From NCBI GenBank assembly GCA_027577595.1, contig JANBRJ010000020.1, positions 158,594-222,593 on the forward strand: 64,000 nucleotides of DNA, given 5' to 3'. Both the position numbers and the translations under genes were made by a program. The notes under the pieces are model-generated. The model was not told the DNA's origin. It saw only the letters and a program-made list of their open reading frames with translations, and ran no database searches. The DNA comes from Coemansia sp. RSA 487 (lineage: Eukaryota > Kickxellomycota > Kickxellomycetes > Kickxellales > Kickxellaceae). This document shows, piece by piece, positions 30,723-42,100 of this stretch. Each line of letters starts with the position of its first letter. The stretch's first letter is position 1.

Positions 30723-31580
30723 ATGCCAAGTCCACCACGTAGTTCTTTGAGCCATCGTCGAGAAAGAAGTCGAGAGTCGTTGGTACTCCAAGAGCCTCCG
30801 CCAGAATACTCGCTGCTCCCGCGCGACGATGAAACATACATAGACGCCGGCGCTGGCACTCCAATAGTCCGTGCACAGCCGTCCCACATAGTCGTCAACC
30901 CATCCGACCCACGCAGCCAATACTCGCAGCGGTATTACAACAACAGAGGCGCTCCACCGGTGCCGCCCAGGCGAACAGAGACCTCGTCAGGTCCCATCCC
31001 TGTGAACCCCAGGCTTCCGCCACGCTTGAACGTGGGGTACGAGCGAATTGAGACCGCACCTCACCTGACTCCTCGAACATTCAACTCGCTGCCCCACATA
31101 CGGGACGACCGAGCACATGCGTCTTCTGCTGGAGACTCTTTGTACCCAAATTTCCGGCGGGGAGGACGGAGCCAGGCGGAGCGCACCCACCTACTGGCAT
31201 CCACCCCAGCTGTTGAATCGGGCCCGTCCCCCAACCGGAACAGAAGCTATTCGTCTGGCCGCAGTCGCCACCCACCACCAAGAAACATGACAAACGGCAA
31301 TTACCCAGGCCTAATAGCACACCGATATCCGCCGCACCATCCACAAAACACCGGATACCAGCATCCAGTTACATATACCGTTGTTTGTCCAAACTGCCGC
31401 AATACCGGCTGGGTTGGCAGCAGAACGCCCTGTTCATGTCCCGTGGGCACGGTTGCTAGCAACTCAGGCACACGGCCCTATGGATCTTCATTTCTGTTTG
31501 GGCTTTTGGACGACATATTAGACCCTAACTCTCGTTTATACCCTCCTCACTCACATCCTGGCCACAGGGGCTATCGTTAG
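30723..31580 (+). CDS. PPxY and zinc-knuckle protein, Hua1-like
   Basis: 285 residues from AAAATGC at 30723. Mostly disordered, Pro/Arg/Ser/Tyr-rich. Near the N-terminus EPPPEYSLL contains a PPxY (PPEY) motif that binds WW domains of Rsp5/Nedd4 ubiquitin ligases; APPVPPRR is a class II SH3 ligand. Near residue 220 there is a compact four-Cys module, VVCPNCRNTGWVGSRTPCSC (CxxC-x11-CxC), like half of a DnaJ-type zinc finger. The C-terminus FLFGLLDDILDPNSRLYPP is a conserved-looking helix. Disorder plus DnaJ-like CxxCxxTG module is the make-up of yeast Hua1, an Rsp5-associated protein, so I suggest that relationship with low certainty. Confidence 0.55.
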   Translation: MPSPPRSSLSHRRERSRESLVLQEPPPEYSLLPRDDETYIDAGAGTPIVRAQPSHIVVNPSDPRSQYSQRYYNNRGAPPVPPRRTETSSGPIPVNPRLPPRLNVGYERIETAPHLTPRTFNSLPHIRDDRAHASSAGDSLYPNFRRGGRSQAERTHLLASTPAVESGPSPNRNRSYSSGRSRHPPPRNMTNGNYPGLIAHRYPPHHPQNTGYQHPVTYTVVCPNCRNTGWVGSRTPCSCPVGTVASNSGTRPYGSSFLFGLLDDILDPNSRLYPPHSHPGHRGYR

Positions 31581-31869
31581 CGCAGCATCCCATACAATTC
31601 AGTAAGCAAGCATGCATCTCCTCGAGCTATGGCGGTTTAATACACGCGCCATTGTTCAATATGGCAAGGTGGTAAAAACATCAGACAATCTTCTTTTGTA
31701 CATATGCGGAATGGAAAATTTGGACATATAAACAAGACCAGAATGCACTACCCTATTACAGTCTTCGATCTTGGAACACAACATATAGTAAACATAAAAA
31801 ATATTGAAAGAAAGGAAATTAAACACGGGTTGGAAAAGAAGGTCAGAAAAATTAATGTAGGCGAGCTGG

Positions 31870-34290
31870 TTACGACGCAGCCTGGCGCCGGGCAGTACCT
31901 ATCTGGCAAGAGTTGACCTTGGTTGCAAACTGGAGTGAGCAGAGCGACTCTTGTGCGCTGGAAGGGCTGGGGTTTATGCACACAAACATAAGGGTCTTTG
32001 AGTTGCCAGCACCCAGCGACTCTTGCAGCAGATGAGTCAGCTTTGAGTTGCGGTAGGGGATGTGGCGGTTTCCCTTGGCAAGGGCAGCAATAACGTCGCC
32101 CAGACAGGCCAGAGACTTGTTTATGGCCTGTGTTTCCTTGAGGCGGTCCCCGCTGGATCCCGAGGCGGACAGGCGCTCGGACCCTGCAAGATCAATGAGA
32201 TTCAGCACACCCGACGACGACTCGCCTGTCAGGCTGTTCTTTCCGCAGAGATATAGCGTAAACACGCTGTGCGAGCGGGAGGACCGCTCGTTGCAGTTGG
32301 TTGCAGCAACAGTGCGGTTCTCCGCCGCCCTGGCCAGGAGCCAATGCACGCGTTCAGCGCCGTCGACCTTGACAGTGGTGACGTTCTTCACCCGCGTGTG
32401 GCCCTCGGTATCCTGGTAGATTTCCAGCTTGGTCTGCTTGTCGCTGCTACTGCTGCTCTGTGCTGGGCGGCCAGCCGGTGCAAGAAGGTCTTGCAGCGTC
32501 TCGTTGTAAATCTCTAGGAACTGGCCCTCCAGCGTGTACTCCCAGCCGCGCTCGGCAAGCTTGCTTGTGTTCTCGTAGATCTGCTTGACAGCACGCGGGA
32601 TGACTCCAAGGCAGCCATGCTCGGTGCCCGGCCCAAGCGAATCCGGGCCCTGCATGGTGTGGGTCTTGCCACTCCCGGTCTGTCCGTAGGCGAATATGCA
32701 CACCGGGTACCCGTCCAGAGCCGATTGGATGAGCTGCGACACATCCTCAAAGACCTCGTCCTGGGTCGACTGGGGTGCAAAAACGCGGTCAAACTTGAAT
32801 GGGAAGTTCTTGGATGTGGTCTTCCCTAGCGCACTTTCAGACGACTGAGAGAGCTCGATCTCGTTTTTGTCGTCACACTCGGGCAAACTGACAGGCAGCG
32901 CAGCGCCTGCGTCCTTTTCCTGGCCAACCAGCGGGCGAACGCGGCAAAACACGCGGATGTTTCCCTTGAGTTCCTGGATGGTGTTGTGCAGCCTCCGTCG
33001 ATGCGTCTCCTCCTTGCGCAGCTTGGTCTCGAGCTCGTCAATTGTCTGGCTGCGTGATGCGACATCCTCCTCCAGCTCAGCAATGCGGATCTCGCGCTCG
33101 TTGACTACGTTCTCAAGGTGCTCAACCTTGGCCTTCAGGCTACGGTTGCTACTCTCGAGCTCAACTTGGTCGCTGGTCTGCTTGGATATTGTTGCCTCAA
33201 GGCGCGTGTTCTCGTCCTTCTTTGTCCGAAGACTGATCTTTGTGGCATCCAGTGACTCTTGCAGCTCGTTGACTGCCTTTTGCAATGCACGCTGTTCATC
33301 GTGCAGCTCCTCGGTCTGGCGTTTGTGCCTGCGCTGCAGCTCATCAATGTCGTCCTCTTGCCGCCTCTTTGAATCCTGCAGCGCCCGATCACGCTCTTCG
33401 ATTCTCTCCTGCAGCGACTTTACTTGCTTCTCGGCTTCCTCAGCCTTAGACAATAAGAGTTTATTGTCGTATTGCAGCTGCGTCATTTGGACGCCGTTTT
33501 GCTCCAGCTCGACGCTCAAAAGCTTCTTCTTCTTTGTGGTCGTCTTGTTCTTCTTTATCATGTACCGCGAAAACGCCTCAAGGTCTTTTAACCTTCCGTC
33601 ATAATCGTTTGCAGTCCGTTTGCAAAGAACAGGAGGCGGTCCGACTTCCTCATCATCGTCATCGTCATCGTCCTCATTGTCTTCTGTCTCACTACCAGCC
33701 ATCGGCTCACTGGCGTTCTCTCCAGCCTTTGTGACAGCTTTCCCAAAGAGGGGGCTGGCGTCCAAGCCAGTTGGAACTGCAAGACGCTGGCGCTTAATGC
33801 CCTCTGGCGCATGTATACCTGTGCCAAGCTTTGTCGGCCCAGCACCAGGCTTTGGTTCATTAGTACGCCCCTGTGTAATTGAAGTTCTCGCTGGGGGCAG
33901 TCTCCTTCCTACTCCAGGCTTGGCTATCTGTCTTGAACCACCACGAGGCCCACCAGGAAGCGGACGTGGTATGGCGCCAGTTGTAAACTTGGGTCCATTG
34001 CCAGCATTTTTGGCACCATGAGCGTCTGGATTGCGTTCCTGTTTCGGTGTTACTTTAAAACCCTGGGAGGACCTCCTCCCAGCATGAACCGTTTCCACAC
34101 GCGTGCCATCGAGCTTCGAGGTAGGTGCTTTGACCTTTCGGTTTGCAACTGGTATGCTCGATAAAGTACCAGGCTGGTGCAGCTGGGATCCCCTTGTAGC
34201 CGCTGCACTTGTCTCTTTGCGCTTACTGGTACCGAGGTTGGTCGGTGGCTTAAGGTCAGTGGTGGTGATCTTGCTTGGCTGCCTCAGCAT
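31870..34290 (-). CDS. kinesin-14, C-terminal motor
   Basis: Minus-end-directed microtubule motor (Kar3/Klp2 class), 806 residues. Tail 1-210 is basic and Pro/Gly-rich, a likely microtubule-binding and nuclear region. An acidic run (ETEDNEDDDDDDDEE) is followed by a long coiled coil (about 255-450). The neck ELKGNIRVFCRVRP is diagnostic for kinesin-14. The motor follows: P-loop GQTGSGKT at about 536-543, switch I NERSSRSHS, switch II LIDLAGSER, and HIPYRNSKLTHLLQ with the C-terminal end of the motor at 790. Start: ATG 34290 is safe. Translation could begin earlier: an ATG at 34453-34455 is followed at once by GTATGT, and splicing to CTAACTAG/GTATCAAAG (exon from 34317) gives MVSKLQPPGSM in frame with this ORF. 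Confidence 0.93.
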   Translation of the reverse strand: MLRQPSKITTTDLKPPTNLGTSKRKETSAAATRGSQLHQPGTLSSIPVANRKVKAPTSKLDGTRVETVHAGRRSSQGFKVTPKQERNPDAHGAKNAGNGPKFTTGAIPRPLPGGPRGGSRQIAKPGVGRRLPPARTSITQGRTNEPKPGAGPTKLGTGIHAPEGIKRQRLAVPTGLDASPLFGKAVTKAGENASEPMAGSETEDNEDDDDDDDEEVGPPPVLCKRTANDYDGRLKDLEAFSRYMIKKNKTTTKKKKLLSVELEQNGVQMTQLQYDNKLLLSKAEEAEKQVKSLQERIEERDRALQDSKRRQEDDIDELQRRHKRQTEELHDEQRALQKAVNELQESLDATKISLRTKKDENTRLEATISKQTSDQVELESSNRSLKAKVEHLENVVNEREIRIAELEEDVASRSQTIDELETKLRKEETHRRRLHNTIQELKGNIRVFCRVRPLVGQEKDAGAALPVSLPECDDKNEIELSQSSESALGKTTSKNFPFKFDRVFAPQSTQDEVFEDVSQLIQSALDGYPVCIFAYGQTGSGKTHTMQGPDSLGPGTEHGCLGVIPRAVKQIYENTSKLAERGWEYTLEGQFLEIYNETLQDLLAPAGRPAQSSSSSDKQTKLEIYQDTEGHTRVKNVTTVKVDGAERVHWLLARAAENRTVAATNCNERSSRSHSVFTLYLCGKNSLTGESSSGVLNLIDLAGSERLSASGSSGDRLKETQAINKSLACLGDVIAALAKGNRHIPYRNSKLTHLLQESLGAGNSKTLMFVCINPSPSSAQESLCSLQFATKVNSCQIGTARRQAAS

Positions 34291-34831
34291 AGATCCAGGC
34301 GGCTGTAACTTTGATACCTAGTTAGCAAACAAGATGGAAAAATACTTTGCAAGGAAATTCAGTCTTTACGTTAAACTTGAGCATGTACAGCACTTTTGCA
34401 GAGAATAAGCTTCTTATTTCGTTGGAATCGTTTGTACGCGATATACACATACCATCTTGCTTGACCGTTTGTATCCTCTGCTTTTTCAAAGTTTTTTTTT
34501 TTTATAAATTGGGCTGAACAAAAAAGTACGGGATACAATAAACAAAAAGCTGAAATATGTCAATAATAAAGTGTTGAAAATGAAGAAGCGGAAAAAGGGA
34601 GGGAGCTTTTTGTCAACAAATCTTTTTTCCATCACCAACGTGAAAAGCACATTTCAATTTTAATGTAAACAAAGATGCCTATGCGTTTGACCTGATCCTG
34701 GTGAAAATAATCTGATTACTAGTAATCAGATTATATAATATATTTGCAATCGAAAATCAGCCTGACAAGAGCAGCCCTTGCATCCCACGTCTTTCACTAC
34801 CTTTGCAAAGAAGATGCTTGACCGGCCGTGG
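34291..34831. other. intergenic, kinesin promoter / RDS3 downstream
   Basis: AT-rich. Holds a possible one-codon kinesin exon (34453-34455), T-runs, and a 28-bp perfect palindrome at 34707-34734. Confidence 0.6.
34707..34734. repeat. perfect 28-bp palindrome
   Basis: ATAATCTGATTACT followed directly by its exact reverse complement AGTAATCAGATTAT, no spacer. It holds two outward copies of GATTA/TAATC, a homeodomain-like core. It lies 252 bp before the first kinesin exon candidate and 98 bp past the RDS3 stop. Confidence 0.9.
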
Positions 34832-35170
34832 TTACTGTTGCTGGGAACTGCCGCCCTGCTTCTTATGCTCGTAGACCAGGCTAGCACGCGCGCTTCCGAT
34901 GTTTAGAATTCTTGGGCATCCGTCACGATCCTTTTCTAGCTCAGTACATTCCTTGCAGTAGTATGCGTCAGATACACCTCTCCCTTTGCAAACAATGCAC
35001 TGGCCTTGAGACTTGCCAAAGTTGCACTCATCGCAGATATGTACAAGCTTTTTTTGATTTACCAAAGAATCACAGATAACACACTTTCCGTCGCACTTTT
35101 CGCACAGCTTGCCTATCGCTATTCCTGACATTTTGCGACAGTACATGAGGTCACGGTGATGTCTAGCCAT
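34832..35170 (-). CDS. RDS3: SF3b subunit Rds3 / PHF5A
   Basis: 112 residues. Small zinc protein of the U2 snRNP SF3b complex, contacting the branch-point adenosine pocket. Nearly colinear with PHF5[73 protein letters not shown]. All the CxxC pairs forming the three zinc sites are present. Start at 35170 fits the universal MA-HH-DL N-terminus; the open frame upstream (residues MYFITKH...) is leader. The C-terminus differs from the usual KKYG..KR: it ends [10 protein letters not shown]. Confidence 0.97.
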   Translation of the reverse strand: MARHHRDLMYCRKMSGIAIGKLCEKCDGKCVICDSLVNQKKLVHICDECNFGKSQGQCIVCKGRGVSDAYYCKECTELEKDRDGCPRILNIGSARASLVYEHKKQGGSSQQQ

Positions 35171-35394
35171 TTTATGTGTTGTCTGTTGGATCGAAAAGTA
35201 ATAATAGAACAAGAATGAGTGTTTGGTAATAAAATACAAGTATAATCGATGCTACTACTGCTGGTTGCTGTTTATTAATTTTGGAACTTTCAATATTTTA
35301 TTTATAAAAGGATGTTTGCATGGGTGTTTTGACACAATTACACGTTTGTTCCCCGTGATTTTCCATTAGATTTCTTGCCAAAATATTGTTCGTT

Positions 35395-35757
35395 CTAATC
35401 TTCATCGCTGTAGTAACTGCTCGATCCTGGCGTTCCAGTAACAATCTCGACATCATCTGAGCCATTTGACCCGTGCGAAATGTCTGTGGCCTTTTTCCCA
35501 ACCACGACAGTATCTTTTTTCGACTCGCTGATTTTGCAAAGTACTTGGCGGTAGTCCTCTTCTGCCTGATCCAAGGTAATTGTGCCAACGGTGCTATACA
35601 GGGAACTAAACGGACCTACAAACCCCAGTTCGGTGGTACTCCTCTCTTGATCCTTTGACGGTAGCAGTGGGTTCTTGGACAAACGTGGCCGCCCCAGATG
35701 CGGGAGCGGTGGCTTAATTATAGAACAGATGCTTTGATTCTGCAATCCCATTGCCAT
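35395..35757 (-). CDS. small unknown protein
   Basis: 120 residues, start MAMGLQNQS at 35757. N-terminal half is Pro/Leu/Ser-rich and basic; there is a short hydrophobic-amphipathic middle (LGFVGPFSSLYSTVGTITLDQAEEDYRQVLCKI) and an acidic Ser-rich end (SSYYSDED). No domain recognised. It sits between Rds3 and CAF-1 on the same strand with separate spacers. Coding-like composition favours a real gene, but it could be part of a spliced gene whose other exons I missed. Confidence 0.5.
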   Translation of the reverse strand: MAMGLQNQSICSIIKPPLPHLGRPRLSKNPLLPSKDQERSTTELGFVGPFSSLYSTVGTITLDQAEEDYRQVLCKISESKKDTVVVGKKATDISHGSNGSDDVEIVTGTPGSSSYYSDED

Positions 35758-35989
35758 ACATTTAGACCTAGCGCTTGGCTCGTGCTGTATGAATGAAATA
35801 CCAATAATTAAACAGAGACGATGAAAGTATAAAAAATAACACTGGAGGTTTTTTTTTTTTCAACTGGACAAACAAGAATAAACTGTGTAAATGCTTGTAG
35901 GATGAATCATGTGCTGTAAATCTGTGCAGAGCTACTGTAATTGTAATAAAAAGCAGTGCGAGAACGAAGAAAAAGGAGCTTTCAAGGAT

Positions 35990-38667
35990 CTAGATACCAC
36001 CATCGGTTCGCTGTCGCTTGCAAGCGTTTCCAAAAAGCATACCATGATTCTTACCGTCATCCGAGCTTGGCTCTGCAAAGGAGCTTACTTCCATTTTGAC
36101 ATTTGGAATCGACAGAAGCTGTGTGGCATCGTTCCTAAAGACATCGTTTTTACGTGCCTCTCGCGCTCTGTCGACCAAACCACTATTTACATACCATATC
36201 TGGCGAGTTGCTGGAGGACGCTTTTCCTTGACAGCATGCTCGTGGATCAGTCGCTCGATCTGGGCCTTTTTAGCTTCGGGAATGTGCGTTTTTACCTCAT
36301 CAACAAGCTTTGAAATGCCCAGAGAGGATCCGTGAACAACATTGGCCAAAACAAACAAGTCTTCATCGTTAAGCGCTTTGCTCTTTCGTGCTGGGACGCC
36401 AGCCGAACCATCACTTTTGGAGCACAGTACTTCTTGTGGATCCATGCTTACATGCAGTGGCATATTTATACAAGTTTCTACAACCGCCAGCCTTGAGAGC
36501 ATAGCAAGTGTCGAATCAGCTGGAGTAGAAGCAATGGTATCAACATTTGCGTGATGTGCGCCATTAAAAGTAAGGCCGTCCCACAAAAGCCCAACAACGA
36601 CAGGTGTTATCGGCACCACCTTATGTCTTTGCTTTGGCTGATGGTTCTCGCGCTTGAAATATTCTTCGCTAACATGTAGCTCTGTTGAGGGTTTAGCAGC
36701 GCGTCTACTGGACCTCCTTTTTGATGGATTCTCTGAATCCCCGTGGTCATTAGTTTCCTCATCAACATCCATTTGATCCATAGAAACCTCCTCTTCGGGG
36801 TTGATCTCCTCTATTTCCTCATCCTCCGAGTTAAAGTCAGACTCGCTGCTGCTGTCGTTGGACTCGCCGTCGCTACCATCTTCGACTAAAGAACTTGAAC
36901 AAGGCTTTGGTATGCGGTCGCCAACAACAAACCCATTCACTTCGTCGAAATCTTCATCATCCTCGTCGTCGTCATCCTCATCATCTTCATCGTCATCATC
37001 GTCACTGCGTAACTCCTCGCCTTCCTCCTCAATCTCCCACTCAGCATCGCTGTCAACCTCGTAGTCTAGCTGGTCAGTATCTTTGGCAAATGGCTGGCGC
37101 CCATTGACTCTGCGAAGCGACCGGGACCACGTGCCCCAGTAATCGGGACGTCGACTGCCGTGGAAATGAAGCAGTTTCATTGGCATCTGTCTCAAGCGCA
37201 GCAACTGAACCTCGGCTTCGTCGATCTCGATGCCCTCACAGACAGGGTAGATGTGGATTTGCTTTTGTGGGGGCGTCCTTGGTGTGTTCTGAAGCTTCTG
37301 CAAAAGACTGTCTTTATTTCTGGCATGCGTTTCAGCGGGATTCTCATGGTAAATGACCGCATCGAGAGTAGCGACGTCGAAGGAAGCGGACGATTGGTGC
37401 CGATACATTTCTGCGTTGGCACGGAGATTAAAGGGCAGAAATGTTGATTCGTAGTAGCTTCTTGGCACCAAAGGTTCCATTGATGTGGTCTTTTCTCTAT
37501 CACTCGTCTTTTCTGAGCCGAAGAACGTCTGCAGACTCTGCTGACCGCGCAACATAGGCATGGCCTTGGGAGCAGGTGGCGCACTATCGCCCTGACAGGC
37601 AGCTTCTCTGTGCTGTTGATTCTGGGCCTTAACTTTGAGCTTCTTCAAAGTCCCAGCCAGTATCTGCACCTGCGTGTCTGAATCCAGCGTTTGGAACCAT
37701 TGGGTGCATTCGTCGTGGGCGCTATGTCTCAGCTCGCGTCGTCTCTTCACTACGTCACGCACATCAGCTGGAAATAAAGATATATCGTGGACCTCCCATC
37801 GCTGAATGGACAAATTCTACAAGACCAAGCAAAGCAAAAAAGGTAAATACTGATCAAATATTAATTACAGAACAGACACCACAACGCAACAGCAAAAGAA
37901 CATATGCATGCTACTTACAGATGGAATATCTTCGAGCTCCGGTCCACAGCATTCCTGTAGGTCACGCAGCGAAGGACCATAGTTTTGCTGCTCTGCAATC
38001 TGTAGAATGGCGCCTTCCACAGCGCCGTGGGCCAGGATGTCCGAGTTCCTGGTGGCTTCCTCACCAAACACCACTGGACAAAGCTGCATCTCGATGGACT
38101 TTACCAACGTGCCTATTGCTGCGTCTCGCTCTTGTACCATCATCGCCAGCAGCGGCCAATGGTCGCTCGGTATACTTGTCAGAGGTAGTGCCCCGCCATT
38201 ACCATCCTCCTTCAGCTTTGAAATAAGCTGGTGAAATTTGAAAACCGCTGCTACAACAGACGGGTGTCTCTCCAAACCAAGTTTCTTTTCGCTAAATACA
38301 ATCTTCCCATTTTTAAAAGAAACCAGGCCTCCAGATTCTGCGCTCGCTTGCTTTGGAGTTGTGTCCATACTGCCTGCAGTGTCCTTTCCGCTCGACAGCA
38401 GCTGCTTCCTTTTGGTCGGCGTCCTTTTGGAAGGAGAGTTTGCTCTTGCGTCGCTGCTGTCGGCGTCCTCACTCTGGATCTCTACACACGCGCTCTCCAT
38501 ACAATAGATATAAGCTTCCACTCTTTTGCAAAGGCAAGAACCATGGCTCTCTGTACCAGTCCACTTCGACAATAGTTACCTTCTTTTGAGCTCTGGCGTC
38601 CAAAGAACTTCATGAGCGACGCAGGCTTTTTCTTTTTGAATCCGTCTTGTTTGTCTGCGCTTGTCAT
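35990..38667 (-). CDS. RLF2: CAF-1 large subunit (p150/Cac1), three exons
   Basis: Histone H3-H4 chaperone subunit for replication-coupled nucleosome assembly; 825 residues. Exons 38580-38667, 37919-38481 and 35990-37816; introns of 98 bp (GTAACT...GTGTAG, phase 1) and 102 bp (GTAAGT...CTTGTAG, phase 0); total length divides by three. PCNA contacts: PASLMKFF (residues 15-22) close to the start and a perfect QxxLxxFF box QQSLQTFF at 309-316. The family core LLHFHGSRRPDYWGTW, PFAKDTDQLDYEVDSDAEWE (H3-H4 binding) is followed by a long D/E run and a C-terminal domain ending RQIWYVN. The usual long K/E/R-rich DNA-binding helix between the N-terminus and the second PCNA box is not evident; a less charged ~190-residue segment stands in its place. 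Confidence 0.9.
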
Positions 38668-39116
38668 TTTCAAAATAAAATCAGTTAAACGCCTTCAACA
38701 AAAGCCAATCTACAACACTAAATTACGAAGATATATAAATAAATACTTTGCCACTCGTAGAAAGGTCTTGAAAAGCAAAACACGAAGCACATACCAAAAT
38801 GCTATTTGGTTTGTTTTTCGTGCACGTGTTCGCGTTGATCAAAAACCCCAATCAAACACAAAAGCCAATATTAGCCGGTATTTGCTTGACTGCCTTGTCT
38901 GTAGCTCTATTGTTCTGTTTTTTTATATTCGGACAAGCTCGCGTTGTTCCTGCTTCAAAATACAGTTTCCACACACACACACACGCAAAAGCCGTGCCAG
39001 AGCCATGCTTCGTGACTTTAAATATTATTTTGATGAGCGTAAAACACATTTTACATTACTGCGCAGAATAAGAATAGGGCTATGCTTTGTATACAGATTT
39101 AGACTTGATGCCAATG
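38668..39116. other. intergenic, CAF-1 promoter
   Basis: 449 bp between the 3' end of the 5-phosphatase gene and the CAF-1 start. Contains a (CA)n run near 38970-38983. No gene seen. Confidence 0.55.
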
Positions 39117-42100
39117 CTACTGTGACCCGTTTTGGTAGTGACTTTGGATGGCATCGTGTAGATTACCCTGTGTGCTGGCCAAAAGTTCGCTGGCCCTGGC
39201 CATATTAGCAGTGTGCCGAGAAAGCCAGAGCATCTTTGCATAGTAAACGGTTTCTGGGATCCCCTGCGACTCTAGCTGCTGGCAGATACCCTCCAAAACC
39301 TGTTTTCGCATGTCGCGATCTATTGACTTTGTCTTTACCTGGAATGCGGAAACGATGGGCCGATGGTCGCTTTGCTTGCACTCCAGCCGTCGGTAGAGGA
39401 GCGGGGTGATTTGTCCCTGCATATCATAGTCTACAAGTTTATCCGGCGTCTGTTGTGGTTGGGCCGGATGGCTATCGGGTGCCTGCGGCGGTGCCTTGAT
39501 CTGCAAACGACCGCTGCCACCACGGAACAAAACGCGATCGCACCAGGCGGGTGTGCGGCGCTTCTCGCTAGTGTCGTATCGATCTGTGCCAGGATCGTAC
39601 TTGTATGTTGGGTGGAACTGAATTGGCATCTCGTGAAATGCCCGAAGAGCAAAGCCAGACGCCTGCACATCCTTGGCTTCGTCGTCGCCCTCATCGCCAG
39701 ACGAGTACGGGGAAGAAGAGTGTGAAGAGCTCGCCTGGTTCCTTTGCTTTGCTGGCAGGTGGTCCTTGGGGGCCGGAGGCTGCAGCTGCCCGTGGCTGGT
39801 GATGCGGCTGAGGCGGCTGGACGTTAAGGATAGCGTGGGATCCGCGCTAAAGTTTGAATAGCTGGAGTTGCTGGACAGCGGTGCCTTTGGATGTGAATCT
39901 GACGCTATTAATGGCAAAAGCTGATCGTATTGCAGCAGCGCGTCCAGCTCATTAGCCTCAACGTACCGCTCGGTTTGCTGGCGGCTAAGGTTGAGACGAA
40001 AATTCAAGTCGCCCGAGAAAAAGCAGACCGCATGGTCCAAGTATCTTTGGCCATCGCCGCCATCCACATATGCATCCAGCGTAACATTGGCAAGGTCTGA
40101 TATTGGCGATACTGGTAGACGCGCATTTGAGGCGCCAGCAGCTGAGACCAGACGGTCAGCTATGCTACCATCAAGCGTCACTGCTTGGCATTCTGTTTTT
40201 GGGCGCTTAAATGTTGTTCCCTTGACGATTGTCGTGCAATGCTCGACACGGGCAACGTTGTTCCGAACCGACTCGCCTGCTGCGAGATGCGCGTTAACGA
40301 AGCAAAACGACGTGTCGTTCAGAATGAACCTTATGCCGATTCCGCCTTTGTTTCCATGCAAGCCGCCCATGCCGGTCTTTACTTGGGACACATCGACATT
40401 CTGGACAGAGCGGTACACGTCGTCCCGCGCGAAGATACATATGAACAGCCCAACCATGTTTTGGCATTCGACTATCCGGTAAGGCGTTGTATAAGTCAGT
40501 TCCCGAGTGAGCTTCTTCTCAAGCGCAGCCCGCCAGAGGCCGTAGCGCTTTGAAATGTCTGCCGATGGCTTTGCGCCGCTCTTCCCCTTGTGTTTGGACG
40601 TCGTGTTTTTCCACAGCGACTTCGCAGTCATCTTCTTCGACTCGAGATCAACCACCTCTTGCAGGCCAACAACTATGATCTCAGGACCGTGTGGGTTGCT
40701 GGATGCACCAAGCCATTCCCTCAAGAACTCTTTGTCGTCACGCGACTTTTCAAGATGCTCGGGCTTGATGGCGTCAATGTTCCACGAGTTGATCTGCACC
40801 GTAATGTCCCGCATCTGTGCAAACTCGTGTGTGCGTCGCCGCATCTCGTTGTATTGGCAGTCCATGGCCAGCGTCCCATCCCAGTAAAACACCGAGCCGT
40901 TTGCGTGTACGGTTGCGATCTGCAGCTTGCAGCGTTCCGTCAAAAGTGGTGACCAGTCCACGTGTATGTTTGCAACTGCGCTCTCTGCTGCGACCCACTC
41001 TTTAGCCACGATCCACATCGAGTCCCGTCGTTGTATACTAGCATAGCTACTGTCGTGGTACCCCAGCTTTAGTGGGCAGCTCACAGCGGCTGCGGGGTGC
41101 AGCATGTCTGCTCCGATATCCACAACGGATATCTTTCCTGATGCGTATCCGATCCAGAGCCAGCGATCAGACACACACGCCATCGCTGTTATACGTACGT
41201 CGGCCTCGCCGCTGCTCATGTCTAGAGTCCTCCAGCGCTCGTATGTGGACGCCTTCCAAACAACGACGTGGCCCGCATCGGTACCGCAGAATACAAAGCC
41301 GCGACTGTCGATGCGCGACTCGTCCATATACTCCACATTGGATGCAATGCATGTGATGGTAGAGTCGTGCGAAGTAAGGTTGATTTGCGCAACCTTCAGC
41401 GGCAATCCGAGAGACTGCGCCTGGCCAGACGGAGTCGACAGAAGCGTCGATCCGGACATAGAGGCAAGGGGCTCGGCAGACCGGTGCGTGTCGTAGACCC
41501 AGATGCAGCGAGTGCTAGCGAACCACAGCTCTCGCTGGTAGAGAAGCAGGGTGAACCTTTGGCTTGCCATTCTTCGTGCCATTTGCAGCTCGTTGGAAAT
41601 GGAAAACTTCCGCACAGGCACTAGTGGTTGGTCATGCCCACCGTCGATGCTACGGTCCCGCCACACCTCCACCATACCATCGTCGCGCAGCGTCCATATC
41701 TCGCCGTTGACCGAAGAAAACATATTTATGACTGGCGCCCGCGAACTTGTCTGCAGAGTCTCCTGGCTTGTGCCTGTATTGAATGTGTTGAGCACAACGA
41801 CCCTGCCAGACGACGTGAATGTCCATACACGTGAACACTCCGCAGACGGATCGCCCATTGCGTGCACAGGAGCAATGTGTGTAAAGCGCTCTTCCGGACC
41901 AGGTGCATTGTGAATAGCACACATCTCGCCCGAGTCGACCTTTGTGCACATTACGCGCGACTGCTGAACGACAACAGAATACATGCCACCAAGGCACGAG
42001 AGAACCGGAACGCCAGACGCCTCCGAGCTAAGAAAAGGCTGAACACCTAGCGCTGGTGGCCGCCGGTTGGACAACCGGTAGCTTGGTTGAGTTGGCCGCA

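Noticed and set aside
33650-33680. Trinucleotide (ATC/GTC)n tract as a microsatellite locus
   Set aside because: It lies in frame in the kinesin gene and encodes the acidic Asp/Glu run; the same explanation holds for similar tracts in CAF-1 (36950-37010) and the 5-phosphatase poly-Thr (43120-43165).
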